From positions 1 through 43,290 of the forward strand of contig CAUZBP010000036.1 of the NCBI GenBank assembly GCA_963578105.1: a stretch of DNA of 43,290 nucleotides, written 5' to 3'. Below, one piece after another: positions 42,510 through 43,290 of this stretch. Source of the DNA: GCA-2718815 sp963578105 (GTDB lineage Bacteria; Planctomycetota; Planctomycetia; Pirellulales; Pirellulaceae). The position numbers and the translations under genes are program-made. Below the pieces are notes generated by a model. That model was not told where the DNA came from. It saw only the letters and a list, made by a program, of their open reading frames with translations, and ran no database searches. The first letter of the stretch is position 1; every line of letters begins with the position of its first letter.

Positions 42510-43290
42510 TTAACTGGTGTGCCCTTTTTTTTGCAACACGAAAAACACCATCGCGCCAAGCACAGCCATGCATGTCACTAAAACACCAACAACGCAAGAT
42601 TTAAACGCCAGGATGGTCATTTGGAGAACATTCTCGGATTCATTGACCGGTGGGACTTGACTCTGCCAGTACGCTACCGGCTGTCCATTGAACGTTTGCT
42701 CGAAATGATTCGGGCGATAAAACACCGGGTGTTGCTTGGCATACACCGTCACGGGTTTCATGGGTTCCAAATGCCCCGCCTGCTGGAAGTTGGCGTTATT
42801 CAACGGATCCTGGCGAAAACCCTGCAGGGTGTTAATCGCTTGCGCCAACTCCAACTGGTCGCTGCCCCACTTGGCGAGACCCCGTTGCAAAATTCCCTCC
42901 AATTCATCCAGACGACTTCTGAACGCATCCCTGAGATCCGTAACCTCTTGACTGTTTTGCTTGTGCTCCGTCAACGGACCCGGTTGGACACTCGGCAGGT
43001 GCCTGATCCTCTGCCCCGTCTGTAACTGGTCGCCGCTGTCCCATCTGGTGATAACCTGCTGCAGAATGCCCTCCAAGTCATCCAGGCGACTGCCGAATGC
43101 TCCTCCGATTTCCGCAACTCCTTGACTGTTTCGGCGGAGCTCCGCCTGGGCAGAGGCGACCTGTTCACGCAGTTGCGTGAAGTGGGCCTCCAGGCTCTCG
43201 GTCTCGGGTATGGTCGAATCGATGTGTCGCACCTGGTCGGATACTTTCAGGAAGGACTCCTCGATCCGCCCCAGACGCTCGTTGTAATCC
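42510..43290 (-). CDS. Coiled-coil protein with C-terminal membrane anchor (5' partial)
   Basis: The minus-strand frame is open to the right edge (first residues in view DYNERLGRIEESFLKVSDQV), so the N-terminus is missing. About 260 residues are visible. Two diverged copies of a coiled-coil unit about 59 residues apart share SRLDDLEGILQ / SRLDELEGILQ and a following Trp-Asp/Gly-Ser. A Pro/Gln-rich linker leads to one C-terminal transmembrane helix (VVGVLVTCMAVLGAMVFFVL) and a short basic tail (QKKGHTS), giving a tail-anchored topology. No family recognised. It lies 144 bases before the barrel gene on the same strand and probably belongs to the same group. Confidence 0.75.
   Translation of the reverse strand, partial: DYNERLGRIEESFLKVSDQVRHIDSTIPETESLEAHFTQLREQVASAQAELRRNSQGVAEIGGAFGSRLDDLEGILQQVITRWDSGDQLQTGQRIRHLPSVQPGPLTEHKQNSQEVTDLRDAFRSRLDELEGILQRGLAKWGSDQLELAQAINTLQGFRQDPLNNANFQQAGHLEPMKPVTVYAKQHPVFYRPNHFEQTFNGQPVAYWQSQVPPVNESENVLQMTILAFKSCVVGVLVTCMAVLGAMVFFVLQKKGHTS

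Overview
The window reads as a piece of a planctomycete chromosome, most likely Pirellulales. The call rests on gene families rather than on any marker gene: a secreted protein with planctomycete dockerin-like repeats and a PEP-CTERM anchor, a BBP7-type outer-membrane barrel, a DUF6677-type membrane protein, remnants of a Tat-exported Gfo/Idh/MocA oxidoreductase and of a PVC-type heme-binding protein, and many starts without a Shine-Dalgarno sequence. No phage, insertion sequence or CRISPR array is visible.

Left part (1-6205). A 5'-truncated pentapeptide-repeat protein carries a chymotrypsin-like protease whose usual N-terminal segment lies after its catalytic core, and the protease sits inside a dockerin-like region. 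A tRNA-Ile2(CAU) follows. The next 3 kb is a gene graveyard: a frameshifted 3' end of a fumarylacetoacetate-hydrolase gene, an oxidoreductase gene split in two by about 1.2 kb carrying the 3' end of a heme-binding-domain gene plus an intact DUF3592 gene, and a 16-nt copy of the tRNA 5' end.

Middle (6206-19700). An M81 peptidase, an AI-2E family transporter, a frameshifted voltage-sensor ion channel, an orphan type ISP-like adenine methyltransferase, a LuxR-type response regulator broken by one TGA codon, an NtrC-type sigma-54 activator, and a 1105-residue protein joining branched-chain 2-oxoacid dehydrogenase E1 alpha and beta, a lipoyl-like domain and a FabH-type ketosynthase. That fusion is the best candidate for an undescribed system: it could couple oxidative decarboxylation of branched oxoacids to fatty-acid initiation with no E2 acyltransferase in the chain.

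Right part (20690-43290). A small lipoprotein, a Ste24-like M48 peptidase, rsmE, an ExeA-like ATPase, a DUF6677 protein with a small membrane partner, a thioredoxin-like ferredoxin, a trkA-trkH potassium-uptake pair whose TrkH has a large insert before its first filter, a PAS-GAF-receiver protein, a metallophosphoesterase, a small RpoA-CTD-like protein, and aroB-dprA overlapping by ATGA. On the minus strand come a BBP7 barrel and a three-gene envelope cluster: a coiled-coil membrane protein (cut by the window end), a protein with both an inner-membrane helix and an outer-membrane barrel, and a C39-like peptidase.

Four genes carry visible lesions (insertion, duplication frameshift, single frameshift, nonsense codon). 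This suggests either real decay or, for the single-base cases, assembly error. Domain assignments are by eye from recognised motifs; no database search was run.
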